Positions 8,281 through 16,228 of a DNA stretch of 64,000 bases are shown one piece after another. A program made the translations under genes and the position numbers. This DNA comes from an uncultured Tateyamaria sp. Lineage in GTDB: Bacteria; Pseudomonadota; Alphaproteobacteria; Rhodobacterales; Rhodobacteraceae. The notes under the pieces are model-generated. The model was not told the origin of the DNA and made no database searches. It was given only the letters and a program-made list of their open reading frames with translations. The stretch is taken from NCBI RefSeq assembly GCF_947503705.1, contig NZ_CANNES010000013.1, positions 1 to 64,000 on the forward strand. The letters are read 5' to 3'. Each line of letters opens with the position of its first letter. Positions within the stretch are counted from its first letter, which is position 1.

Positions 8281-9750
8281 CTACCCCTGCGCGGCACCAT
8301 AGCCCGCGCGCCGACCAAAGACAGCACCAGAGGTCAGTCCAGAGCCGCCGGGATAGCCCCCAAAAAAGACCCCGCCCACCAACTCACCGCAGGCAAAGAG
8401 GCCCGGAATGGGGCTGCCCGCCTCGGTCATGACGCTGCCTGCATCGTTCACCTTCAGCCCACCATAGGTAAATGTAATCCCGCCCGTCACGGGAAAGGCG
8501 CGGAAGGGGCCGGTCTCAATTTTTTGCGCCCAGTGGGACTTTGGCGGCGTTAGCCCTTTGGCACTTTTGCCGTCGAGGGCAGTGGGATCAAAGAGCGTGC
8601 TGTCGTCAACAGCGGCATTGAAGGCGTGCAGCGTGGCCAGCGCCGCAGAGCCATCCACACCCTCCATCAGCGCTACCAACTCCTCGAGCGTATCTGCCTC
8701 GACAAAATGCGCGTCGTGGAACCGGTATTCGCCATAAAGCAGATCAAACACCTTGCTGTCGAAGACCTGCCATGCAAATTGGCCCGGCTGTTCGAGGATC
8801 GCCGCCCCATATTGCGCATAGGTATAGTTACGGAAGTTCGCGCCTTCATCGACAAAACGCGCGCCCTCTGCGTTCAGCATCACACCCAAGAAATACGAAA
8901 TCTTGCGGTAATTCTTGCGCTCCCCGGGGGGGAGGTGCAGCCCACCGAATTCCGCCATGTGCAAGTCCATCGGCGTCGCATGGCACCCGGCAAAAAGACC
9001 GTAATCCATCGCTCCGGCGGCGCGGGCCATGACCAAGCCGTCGCCAGTATTGTGCGGCGTGCCGCGCACTTTGGCCGCCTCCCAGTTGGGGCCCATATGT
9101 GTGACCCGCATGTCGGCATTGGCCTCAAACCCACCTGAGGCGAGAATAACCGCATCGGCCCTGATTTCCTCGTCCCCCACGCGCACACCGACCACGGCAT
9201 CGCCGTCCATGATCAGGCCTGTCACCGCACTGTCATAGCGCACTGTACCGCCCATACGTTCCACTGCGGCCAGTTCCATGTCGAACAGGCCCACGCCCTC
9301 ATTCTCCGCCGCCAGGGTCAACCCGCCCCAAAACACATGACGGCCCTCTTTCTCAAAGCTTTGGCGGCTGTAGATCGGCTCGAACTTGACGTCATGAGAG
9401 GCCAACCAACGCATCGTCGCGCCAGAGGTTTTCACCAGCACCTGCTGTTCGTCAGAAAGCGCGCGACCGTCGTTGAACCCTAATAGGTCCTGACTGAATT
9501 TCTCGGTCGTGTAGCTGCCAAAATCCGTGTTGGGCAGGCGGGCATCCTCCGGGTCGCGCAAGAGCGGGATCAGATCCGAGGCCCCGTCATAGGCAAAGCG
9601 CATCGCACCGGCGGTGTATTTCGTATTACCCCCCGCAAGCGCCGCATCCGCTTTCTCCAGCAACAAGACATCAGCACCCGTTTCGAGCGCGGCAATAGCG
9701 GCACAAAGGGCGGCGTTCCCGGTTCCAACGACGATCACGAATTTGGGCAT
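8281..9750 (-). CDS. FAD-dependent oxidoreductase, tricarballylate dehydrogenase (TcuA)-like
   Basis: A 489-residue flavoprotein of the fumarate reductase/succinate dehydrogenase flavoprotein superfamily. The N-terminal FAD-binding fold appears as VIVVGTGNAALCAAIAALE (near 4-22), followed by LLLEKADAALAGGNTKYT, the GGNT pattern typical of this family. VILASGGFEAN marks the second FAD contact, and ITFTYGGLKVNDAG plus a C-terminal LFACGELVGGVFFGGYPGGSG match the tricarballylate dehydrogenase/fumarate reductase end. TcuA oxidises tricarballylate to cis-aconitate; a related tricarboxylate or dicarboxylate substrate is likely here because TctA/B/C and PrpF lie nearby. The ATG at 9750 follows GAGGAAG; the upstream open frame reaches into an operator-like palindrome. 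No TcuB-like electron-transfer partner is seen. Cytoplasmic. Confidence 0.8.
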   Translation of the reverse strand: MPKFVIVVGTGNAALCAAIAALETGADVLLLEKADAALAGGNTKYTAGAMRFAYDGASDLIPLLRDPEDARLPNTDFGSYTTEKFSQDLLGFNDGRALSDEQQVLVKTSGATMRWLASHDVKFEPIYSRQSFEKEGRHVFWGGLTLAAENEGVGLFDMELAAVERMGGTVRYDSAVTGLIMDGDAVVGVRVGDEEIRADAVILASGGFEANADMRVTHMGPNWEAAKVRGTPHNTGDGLVMARAAGAMDYGLFAGCHATPMDLHMAEFGGLHLPPGERKNYRKISYFLGVMLNAEGARFVDEGANFRNYTYAQYGAAILEQPGQFAWQVFDSKVFDLLYGEYRFHDAHFVEADTLEELVALMEGVDGSAALATLHAFNAAVDDSTLFDPTALDGKSAKGLTPPKSHWAQKIETGPFRAFPVTGGITFTYGGLKVNDAGSVMTEAGSPIPGLFACGELVGGVFFGGYPGGSGLTSGAVFGRRAGYGAAQG

Positions 9751-9770
9751 AGGTCTTCCTCTTGGTTTTA

Positions 9771-9788
9771 TGTATCCGCTTGGATACA
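9771..9788. promoter_or_regulatory. Perfect inverted repeat, candidate GntR-type operator
   Basis: TGTATCC (9771-9777) and GGATACA (9782-9788) are a perfect 7-bp inverted repeat around GCTT. It lies 21 nt upstream of the flavoprotein start, inside the divergent gap shared with the plus-strand gene at 9880. GntR/FCD-family regulators commonly bind TTGTAT...ATACAA-like palindromes, so an operator is plausible. No such regulator is encoded in this window. Confidence 0.5.
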
Positions 9789-9879
9789 ATTTGAGTCTTC
9801 CCTAAGGGCGGCTTTTTCAAAAGGCAAGACACTTGGCGCAATACTCCACGACGATTAGGGACAGCATCGGAGGTCACCA

Positions 9880-10569
9880 ATGACAAACACCCTCAAGACC
9901 CTGGCTCGGGACGGCATCTTGCGCGTCGCTATCAACACCGGCAACCGCGCTCTGGTGCAGACCAACAAAGGCACATTGACAGGCGTAAGCCCTGCCCTCG
10001 CCCGTCGCCTCGCCGCAGAGGTCGGGGCCGAGATGCGGCCGGTGATTTATGACGGCGCGGGCAAAGTCTTTGCCGATGCCGATAAAGACAGTTGGGATGT
10101 CGGTTTTCTCGCGATAGATGCGATGCGCGCCCGAAAAATTGCCTTCACCGATCCCTACATTACGATCGAGGCGACATATGCAGTGCGCGCCGCCTCACGT
10201 CTGGTGGATGTGGCGGATGTGGACACTGAAGGTGTCCGCGTGCTGACCGCAAAGGGTTCGGCCTATGACATGCACCTCTCAAAGACCTTGCAGCGCGCCA
10301 CGCTGGAACGTCTTGGCACTCCGCCTGACAGCTTTGCAGCATTTCGCGCAGGGCGCTGCGATGCGGTTGCGGGTGTGCGCGCCTCGTTGGAAGGAGCTTT
10401 TGGTAGCGACCCAGACATTCGCATTCTGCCCGGTGTGTTGACGGCGGTACATCAGGCGATGGTGTTGCCCCATCGGAATGATCCCCGCATCACCGCTCTC
10501 GACGATTTTGTGGCCCGCGCTATAGCCGACGGGTTTGTCAGGCAGGCTGTTCAAACACCTGAGGGTTGA
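9880..10569 (+). CDS. Substrate-binding-domain protein (SBP family 3 type) without a signal peptide
   Basis: A 229-residue protein with the bilobed amino-acid-type periplasmic binding fold: LRVAINTGNRALVQ, a GVSPALARRLAAEVGAE helix, DVGFLAIDAMRARKIAFTDPYI, then TAKGSAYDMHLSKTL and FRAGRCDAVAGVRASLE. It starts directly with the mature-type sequence (MTNTLKTLARDG), with no hydrophobic leader, and a strong GGAGGT site precedes the ATG, so the start is well supported. It may be a cytoplasmic ligand sensor or an enzyme of the cyclohexadienyl-dehydratase-like kind, rather than a transporter component. It is divergent from the flavoprotein, sharing the palindrome-bearing gap, and its last 32 nt overlap the tail of the convergent hydroxyacid dehydrogenase gene. 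Confidence 0.75.
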   Translation: MTNTLKTLARDGILRVAINTGNRALVQTNKGTLTGVSPALARRLAAEVGAEMRPVIYDGAGKVFADADKDSWDVGFLAIDAMRARKIAFTDPYITIEATYAVRAASRLVDVADVDTEGVRVLTAKGSAYDMHLSKTLQRATLERLGTPPDSFAAFRAGRCDAVAGVRASLEGAFGSDPDIRILPGVLTAVHQAMVLPHRNDPRITALDDFVARAIADGFVRQAVQTPEG

Positions 10570-11515
10570 TCATGTGGATCGGCACACCTTCTGCATATGC
10601 GTTGATCTGGTCAAAGATGTCAGAGAATTGCAGGTCGAACTCATCCTCGGTCACATAGCCGATATGGGGCGTGGCCAGCACGTTGGGTTGGGTCAGCAGG
10701 ATGTTGTTCGTGTCCGTCAATGGCTCTTGGTCGAACACGTCGACCGCCGCGTGGATGCGCCCGCGCGCGACCTCGGCCTCTAACGCGCCGGGTGCGACAA
10801 GGCCCGAGCGGGAAGTGTTCACAAAAAGCGCACGCGGCGCCATCGCGGCCAAATCGTCAGCCGTGATCAATCCCCGCGTTTCGGGCTTGAGGCGCACATG
10901 CACACTCACGACGTCAGAGCCGTTAAAGAACGCTTCGCGCGAGGCAGCCACAGTTTCGCCATCCGCAATGGCCCGCGCGCGGCCCGCCTCGGACGCCCAC
11001 CACTGCACATTGATCCCCATCGCCTTGGCATAGCCAGCAACCGCGCCGGCGATCCGACCATAGCCATAAAGGCCCAGCGTCCGCCCCCGCAGCGTGCGCC
11101 CGACACCGGACTGCCAGTTTCCCGCTTTGAGCGACGCCGCCTGTTCGGTGATCTGGCGATAGCTGGCCAGGATCAAGGCCAGCGTATGTTCTGCCGCCGC
11201 ATAAGATGGCGCGCCGCCATGCATGTTTGAACACAGCAGAACGTTTTGCGCGGTGCAGGCATCAACATCTATATGGGGGTATACGCTGCGCTGCGAGATC
11301 AGTTTGAGGTTGGGCAAGCGGGTCAACAGCGCCTCACCGATCTTGGTCCGTTCGCGAAACAGCACCAGCGCCTCGGCATCCTGAACGCGTTCAGCGAGGG
11401 CCACTGGATCAGGCTCGTGATCGGTCCAGACAGTCACATCATGCCCCGCCAGTTTGGCAAAGCAGGGCAAGCCGCGAAGCGTGTCAAACCAATCGTCCAG
11501 AATGTGAACCTTCAT
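10538..11515 (-). CDS. D-2-hydroxyacid dehydrogenase family protein
   Basis: A 325-residue enzyme of the phosphoglycerate/formate dehydrogenase family. The NAD-binding motif GYGRIAGAVA is at 151-160 and the catalytic triad at Arg236 (NTSRSG), Glu264 (DQEP) and His284 (TPHIG). The N-terminal half shows the usual LISQRSVYPHIDVDAC and HTLALILASYRQI. It likely reduces a 2-oxoacid produced in tricarboxylate or oxalomesaconate-type catabolism, given the adjacent PrpF/GalD-like isomerase. Its ATG overlaps the stop of the small upstream gene (ATGA), so the two are probably translated together. Its 3' end overlaps the convergent gene at 9880 by 32 nt, leaving no room for a separate terminator. It is clearly distinct from the dehydrogenase at 78-1046. 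Confidence 0.88.
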   Translation of the reverse strand: MKVHILDDWFDTLRGLPCFAKLAGHDVTVWTDHEPDPVALAERVQDAEALVLFRERTKIGEALLTRLPNLKLISQRSVYPHIDVDACTAQNVLLCSNMHGGAPSYAAAEHTLALILASYRQITEQAASLKAGNWQSGVGRTLRGRTLGLYGYGRIAGAVAGYAKAMGINVQWWASEAGRARAIADGETVAASREAFFNGSDVVSVHVRLKPETRGLITADDLAAMAPRALFVNTSRSGLVAPGALEAEVARGRIHAAVDVFDQEPLTDTNNILLTQPNVLATPHIGYVTEDEFDLQFSDIFDQINAYAEGVPIHMINPQVFEQPA

Positions 11516-11751
11516 CGGCTTTCAACCCCTGCGGTTGGTGTTGGGCTGCGCGGAGTGGGCACAAAAACAAAGGCATTCAACCCTTCCAGCGCCGCCTGCA
11601 CCTTTTGCCGTTCGGCCAGCAGGTGATTGAACTGCACATCGCAGCCCGCGATGGGCGTCGGATAGCTGCTGATTTCAGCATTCAGTATCTGTTTTGCCAT
11701 GTGCAATTCGGTTCTGGCAGCAAGAATGCAATCTTCAAAATCGTCAATCAT
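11512..11751 (-). CDS. Small hypothetical protein
   Basis: A 79-residue protein I do not recognise. It is acidic and helical at the N-terminus (MIDDFEDCILAARTELHMAK) and has a central FNHLLAERQKVQAALEGL helix and a proline/threonine-rich tail. The ATG at 11751 has a strong GGAGGT site seven bases upstream; the longer frame to 11817 reads through an operator-like palindrome. It overlaps the dehydrogenase start by ATGA, suggesting a coupled partner. No membrane segment or signal peptide. Confidence 0.6.
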   Translation of the reverse strand: MIDDFEDCILAARTELHMAKQILNAEISSYPTPIAGCDVQFNHLLAERQKVQAALEGLNAFVFVPTPRSPTPTAGVESR

Positions 11752-11770
11752 GATGGCACCTCCGGGGTTA

Positions 11771-11786
11771 GTATACCACGGTATAC
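11771..11786. promoter_or_regulatory. Perfect 16-bp palindrome, candidate operator
   Basis: GTATACC (11771-11777) and GGTATAC (11780-11786) form a perfect inverted repeat with a 2-nt centre. It lies between the PrpF stop and the ribosome site of the small gene. It resembles the GTAT-containing palindrome at 9771-9788 and GntR-type operators, and could control a promoter for the downstream two-gene unit. There is no T-tract, so it is not a terminator. Confidence 0.5.
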
Positions 11787-11801
11787 CAAAATGAACCACG
11801 G

Positions 11802-12893
11802 TCAATGCCCACCCCATGTCCCCGCGGGGACAAAGACTGATCCTTGCGCCAGTTTCCGCGCGGTCCGTACCAACCCGGCCGATTTGATCGTGAACCCGTT
11901 CTCTGCCTGTGCATAGTCCACCAACACGTCGATTGTGCCCGATGCATGTTCCAACGTGATCGGTGCGGGGGTCACGTTCGGTTTGGCCGCCAGCCCGTCA
12001 GCCACGGTGCCCGGCGTCAAAACGCAGGCCGCAAGACACTGCGCGCCCGTCACCGCCATGGTCGGATGCGTTTTCCATGGCATGAAATAGCGTGTGGCAA
12101 TGGTGCCCCCTTTGGTCGCAGGGGCCAGCACGCCAAACTTTGGCGTGACCGAAGACGACACATCCCCCATCCCCATGAGCGCACCTGCCTTGATCCTCAG
12201 CGCCTCCATCCGCGCAAAGAAGTCCGCGTTTTCGTCAAGCTCAGCTGCGCTCTCATAGCCGGTCAGACCCAGGCTCTCGGCCCGGGCGATGATCATGGGC
12301 ATGGCCACATCCATGCACGTCACCTCAACCCCATCGATCACATCAACCAGCTTGCCGGTGGGCAAAAATGCGCCCGTCACCCCGCCCACGGTTTCCATGA
12401 ATTGCAGCGCCACAGGGGCCGATGTGCCTGGCACGCCGTCAATTCTGGTGTCGCCCTCATAGCTCACCTGCCCGCCGGGCGTCTGGACCATCGCGGCGAC
12501 CCGCGCCTCGGTGTTCACCGCGCGGATGTTGACAGGCGTCTCGCCGTCCTGGACCGGCACCAGCCCCATTTCGATGGCCGCGGGGCCCACGCCGGACAGG
12601 ATATTGCCGCATGTAGGTTTGAAATCGACGAGGCGATCCTCGACGCTCACCTGCGCAAAGAAATAGTCGACATCGGCCCAGCCGTCGGCCGAGCGTGACA
12701 GCATCGCGACCTTGGTCGTGACCGCCGCCCCTCCGCCAATCCCGTCGATGTTCAGCGGATGGCCAGAGCCTACCATGGCGATCAGCACTTCGGCCAATTT
12801 CTGCAAATCCTCGGGCAGATCGGCGCGGTTCAGGTACGGCCCCCGCGAGGTTCCGCCACGCATGAATAGAAAGGGAATGGCGGTCTGGCTCAT
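11802..12893 (-). CDS. PrpF family isomerase, 4-oxalomesaconate tautomerase (GalD)-like
   Basis: A 363-residue PrpF-fold protein, a two-domain, cofactor-independent isomerase. It begins with the signature IPFLFMRGGTSRGPYLNRADLP and has NIDGIGGGAAVTTKVAML. A family cysteine sits in FKPTCGNILSGVGPAAIE (near 95) and another conserved segment is VTCMDVAMPMIIARA (near 190). The full-length architecture fits 4-oxalomesaconate tautomerase of gallate/protocatechuate degradation as well as methylaconitate isomerase; the neighbourhood lacks dioxygenases, so a tricarboxylate isomerase role (for example aconitate or oxalomesaconate isomers) is at least as likely. The ATG overlaps the stop of the TctAB gene (ATGA), tying the enzyme to the transporter. 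Confidence 0.85.
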   Translation of the reverse strand: MSQTAIPFLFMRGGTSRGPYLNRADLPEDLQKLAEVLIAMVGSGHPLNIDGIGGGAAVTTKVAMLSRSADGWADVDYFFAQVSVEDRLVDFKPTCGNILSGVGPAAIEMGLVPVQDGETPVNIRAVNTEARVAAMVQTPGGQVSYEGDTRIDGVPGTSAPVALQFMETVGGVTGAFLPTGKLVDVIDGVEVTCMDVAMPMIIARAESLGLTGYESAAELDENADFFARMEALRIKAGALMGMGDVSSSVTPKFGVLAPATKGGTIATRYFMPWKTHPTMAVTGAQCLAACVLTPGTVADGLAAKPNVTPAPITLEHASGTIDVLVDYAQAENGFTIKSAGLVRTARKLAQGSVFVPAGTWGGH

Positions 12894-14917
12894 GTCAGCG
12901 GCCAGGGCAGATCGACGTATTCCTGCAAAAGGCCCGGCGGAAAGTCACGGTTCAAGAGCCACGCCATGCCACACATGAATGCCAGCCCGGCCACGGTGTA
13001 GATCGTGGCAAACACCAGGCTCACGCCCGCTCGAAAGCGCATGAAGGTAAAGAGGAAGATAACCAACGCCAGGATGAAGCCCAAGAGTGACGTCAGGATC
13101 AGCAGCCCGGCAAACCACGCCAGTGTCGGCCAAAGCCCGTGTTTGGCATTTGCATCCTCACCATTGCGTTCCCGGTCGGCGAAGATCGTGTCCGTCTCGG
13201 GCTTCAGCATCATTCGTATGATCAGGAAGGCACAGCCGACGAGGCAGACGCTGGCCACGAACATCGGGAAGACCCGGTCGCGGCTGTAGCTGGGGATCGA
13301 GGCAGCGTCGTAGAACGCGTAAGCGATGTAGCCTGTGATGACGAGCAGGAATACCAGTGGCGCACGTTTTGAGCCGGACTGCACGTCGCCCTCAGCCATG
13401 ATGTTTTTCGCCTGACGCAGGCCCAGAACCACCGACAATACGGTGATGATCAAGAGAACGATCACGATGGGCGAAAAGATGTAGTCGATCCCTTCCTCGA
13501 ACCCGCGACGGAACCGCGAACTGGCGATTTGCACCGCCTGGTTGGCATAGTTTTCTGCCGGGGTAGCCAGCACGAAGCCAATCAGGAAAGCAGGCCGCGA
13601 CCAGTCGAAGCGGCGCATCAAGAGACCCAGGAAACCAATGGCAAAAAGCGCCACAAGATCCATCAGGTTCTGACCCGATTGGAAGGCCGCAAAGCTGATG
13701 ATCATGAAGAGGAACGGGGCGAGCAGCGCAAAACGGATTGTGGTCAGCTTGGCAATGCCGCCGCTGGCCGCGATGCAGATGATCGTCCCCACCACGTTGG
13801 CCAAGGCCAACAACCATACGATAGAGTATGTTATGTCGAGGTTGTTTTTGAGCATCGCCGGGCCGACTTCGATCTGGCCAGAGCCTAGGAGCGCAATTGC
13901 CCCGATGAAAATCGCCATGGAGCCGGAGCCAGGGATGCCAAAGAGCAGCGTAGGCACCAGCCCGCCGCCTTCCTTGGCGTTGTTCGAGCTTTCCGGCCCG
14001 ATCACGCCGCGCACTTCGCCCTTGCCGAAATTTGACTTGTCCTTGGTGGTTTGCACCGCGTGTCCATAGGCGATCCAGTCCACAACCGATCCGCCCAGAC
14101 CGGGGATCACTCCGACGACAACTCCGATGATTGAACAGCGCACCGACAGCCAGATATTGGCGAACCAGTCGCGCACGCCGTCCAGCCAGCCGCCGCCCAG
14201 TTGCGCCTCGCGGCTGATGGCGCGGTCCTGACGCAAGAGCGATATGATCTCGGGGATGGCAAAGATGCCCAGGCCCACGATAACCAGTTTCAGACCGTCG
14301 GTCAGATAGGGAAAATCATAGGACGACATGCGCAGATCACCCGAGGACGCACCCTCGCCTATGGTGCCGATCAACATGCCAAGGCCCGCCGCGACGATCC
14401 CTTTGATTGCGACGCGCCCCGCAAGGATCCCCACCATCGACAGGCCGAAGATGGTGATCATCAACAGCTCTGGCGTGCGGAACTCCAGCACGATGGGACG
14501 CGCAATCAGGATAAAGACAGTGAGGAAGGTGGCCCCTACAAGACCACCAAAGAGTGACGAAGCAAAGGCCGCTGACAGTGCGCGCGCAGCCAAGCCTTTT
14601 TTCGACATGGGAAAGCCATCCAGCACGGTGGCTTGTGAGGCCGACGACCCAGGGATCCCCATCAAGACAGAAGCGAAGGTGTCAGAGGTTGGGACAACGG
14701 CCACCATGCCCACCATGAGCGCGAGCCCTAGGATCGGATCCATCCCGAACATGAAGGGCAGCAAGAGAGACAGCCCCGCAATGCCGCCCAGACCGGGAAA
14801 GACGCCGATGCACAGGCCCATTACCACGCCCAACACCAGATAGCCCAGAACAACTGGTTGCAAGATCAACGCCCACGCGTCGCCCAATGCCGGCAGTGCC
14901 TCCATGATGACTTCCAT
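12890..14917 (-). CDS. Tripartite tricarboxylate transporter permease, TctA-TctB fusion
   Basis: A 675-residue inner-membrane protein. Residues 1 to about 500 are TctA: the duplicated loop signature occurs as GLCIGVFPGLGG (near 35) and GVVVGVIPGLGGSVVDW (near 270), with VIGPESSNNAKEGG and LLFGIPGSGSMAIF. Residues from about 510 on contain four more hydrophobic segments separated by a charged loop (FADRERNGEDANAKHG), the size and layout of TctB (about 150 aa). TctA and TctB are usually separate genes, so this is a fusion. It imports a tricarboxylate or related acid bound by TctC using the ion gradient. The ATG at 14917 follows GGGGAGGAG. A hairpin separates it from the upstream binding-protein gene. 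Confidence 0.9.
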   Translation of the reverse strand: MEVIMEALPALGDAWALILQPVVLGYLVLGVVMGLCIGVFPGLGGIAGLSLLLPFMFGMDPILGLALMVGMVAVVPTSDTFASVLMGIPGSSASQATVLDGFPMSKKGLAARALSAAFASSLFGGLVGATFLTVFILIARPIVLEFRTPELLMITIFGLSMVGILAGRVAIKGIVAAGLGMLIGTIGEGASSGDLRMSSYDFPYLTDGLKLVIVGLGIFAIPEIISLLRQDRAISREAQLGGGWLDGVRDWFANIWLSVRCSIIGVVVGVIPGLGGSVVDWIAYGHAVQTTKDKSNFGKGEVRGVIGPESSNNAKEGGGLVPTLLFGIPGSGSMAIFIGAIALLGSGQIEVGPAMLKNNLDITYSIVWLLALANVVGTIICIAASGGIAKLTTIRFALLAPFLFMIISFAAFQSGQNLMDLVALFAIGFLGLLMRRFDWSRPAFLIGFVLATPAENYANQAVQIASSRFRRGFEEGIDYIFSPIVIVLLIITVLSVVLGLRQAKNIMAEGDVQSGSKRAPLVFLLVITGYIAYAFYDAASIPSYSRDRVFPMFVASVCLVGCAFLIIRMMLKPETDTIFADRERNGEDANAKHGLWPTLAWFAGLLILTSLLGFILALVIFLFTFMRFRAGVSLVFATIYTVAGLAFMCGMAWLLNRDFPPGLLQEYVDLPWPLT

Positions 14918-14945
14918 GAAATCACTCCTCCCCTTCACTTGTGAA

Positions 14946-14973
14946 AACGCCCCGACCTGTCAGGCGGGGCGTT
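14946..14973 (-). terminator. Intra-operon terminator/attenuator between binding protein and permease
   Basis: AACGCCCCG (14946-14954) pairs perfectly with CGGGGCGTT (14965-14973) around a short loop that itself can pair (CCT/AGG). On the minus strand the stem is followed by TTTTC. It lies between the tctC stop and the tctAB start, a usual place for partial termination that yields more binding protein than permease. Confidence 0.75.
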
Positions 14974-14987
14974 CAAAAAGCGAAGGC

Positions 14988-16094
14988 TTAGTTCAGCGAC
15001 ACGCCGTATTTTTCCTGCAGCCAGTTGACGATGAATGCCTTGGCTTCGGGGGATACGTTTGTGGCGCTGGCCTTGGCGGTTTCAGCCGCCTCGCCGGTCA
15101 TCTGGGGATATTTGCCCAGACGCTTGCCCGAGATTTCGGCGAAGTCCGCACGCGCTTTGACAGCCTCAAACGCGGCTGTGTAAGTCACGATCGCGTCGTT
15201 GCTGGCACCGTTGGGCAAGAACACCATCTTTTGCGCAGGGAAACCCGCGATAAAGAAGGCTTTCCAAGCGTCCCATTTTTCGCCTGATGTTTCGCAAGCG
15301 GGTGTCGCCTCGCACACTTCCTTGAAGGTCGGGATGTCAGGGAATGTTGGGTCACGGACGATGTTGCCTGCATCATCCAGCGCGCCCCAGGTCATCATTG
15401 GCACGGCTGCGCCTGCTTCGACCAGCGGTGTCACGCCCGACAGGTAGGAGGACGAGGTTTGGTAGTCGATGTTTGCTTCGCCGCGCTCAAACATCAGACG
15501 GCCATCGCCGCGACCCTTGATGCCCATGACGCTTTCGACGTTCAAGCCCAGCATTTCCCAGGCCAGTGTCGGCACGAGGTCAAGGCGCGTGGCGCCCTGG
15601 TTGCCATAGATGAAATCCTCGCCTTGCAGTGGCGTGGCATCCATGCCGTCCATCTTTGCTGCCAACTCTGGCGGCAGATAGGCGACGCCGCCTGTGCCGG
15701 AGGCCAGAACGACGTTCCAGTCCGCGTAGTCGTATTTCACTCGTGGATCGCCCAGCAAGAACGGGAATTGAGTGGACCCTGACGAGCCGAAGATCAGCGT
15801 GCCATCGTCATAGGATTGTTCCTGGAAAAAGTTCGCGCCTTTGGTCGAACCGGCACCGGGCATGAATTTCACAACGACTGTAGGCTCGCCTGGCAGTGCC
15901 TCAGACAAAAGCGGCGCGTAGAAGTTGGCCCATTTGGCCGACCCGCCGGTTTCGGAAAATGGGATGATCCATTCGACAGTTTTGCCGGCCAGATCGATAC
16001 CGTGGCCGCCTGCATTGGCTTGCATGGCAAATGTTGCGGTTGCCGCGGCCACAAGGCCAGTGGCCACGCGACGCGTGGTTTTGAAAGTGGACAT
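14988..16094 (-). CDS. tctC: Tripartite tricarboxylate transporter substrate-binding protein (TctC/Bug family)
   Basis: A 368-residue periplasmic binding protein. It has a clear Sec signal peptide: basic start, then VATGLVAAATATFA, and probable cleavage after MQANA. The mature part shows Bug-family features: VEWIIPFSETGGSAKWANFYAPLL and VKFMPGAGSTKGANFF near the N-terminal lobe. It is longer than the usual 300-330 residues because of inserted loops (for example around GDGRLMFERGEANIDYQ), as in the larger TctC-like subgroup. It delivers the substrate to the fused TctAB permease. A GGGAGG site precedes the ATG. It is divergent from a TctD/TctE-like two-component system across 134 nt that holds a GC-rich hairpin. 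Confidence 0.88.
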   Translation of the reverse strand: MSTFKTTRRVATGLVAAATATFAMQANAGGHGIDLAGKTVEWIIPFSETGGSAKWANFYAPLLSEALPGEPTVVVKFMPGAGSTKGANFFQEQSYDDGTLIFGSSGSTQFPFLLGDPRVKYDYADWNVVLASGTGGVAYLPPELAAKMDGMDATPLQGEDFIYGNQGATRLDLVPTLAWEMLGLNVESVMGIKGRGDGRLMFERGEANIDYQTSSSYLSGVTPLVEAGAAVPMMTWGALDDAGNIVRDPTFPDIPTFKEVCEATPACETSGEKWDAWKAFFIAGFPAQKMVFLPNGASNDAIVTYTAAFEAVKARADFAEISGKRLGKYPQMTGEAAETAKASATNVSPEAKAFIVNWLQEKYGVSLN

Positions 16095-16147
16095 ATGTTC
16101 CTCCCGGTTTTTTGGTCCCTTCTCCCAAAGGGGCCGTGATCGAATCG

Positions 16148-16167
16148 CCGGGGGTGTCCGCCCCCGG
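16148..16167. promoter_or_regulatory. GC-rich inverted repeat in the tctC / response-regulator gap
   Basis: CCGGGGG (16148-16154) and CCCCCGG (16161-16167) form a perfect hairpin with a 6-nt loop, 54 nt upstream of tctC and 62 nt upstream of the regulator gene. It has no T-run. It could be a 5'-leader structure of the tctC mRNA or a regulator site; sequence alone does not decide. Confidence 0.35.
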
Positions 16168-16228
16168 TTGATGTCTCATCTTTGACCTGCGAACCTTGCA
16201 TCAGACTTGCATGGATAGAATTTAGGCG

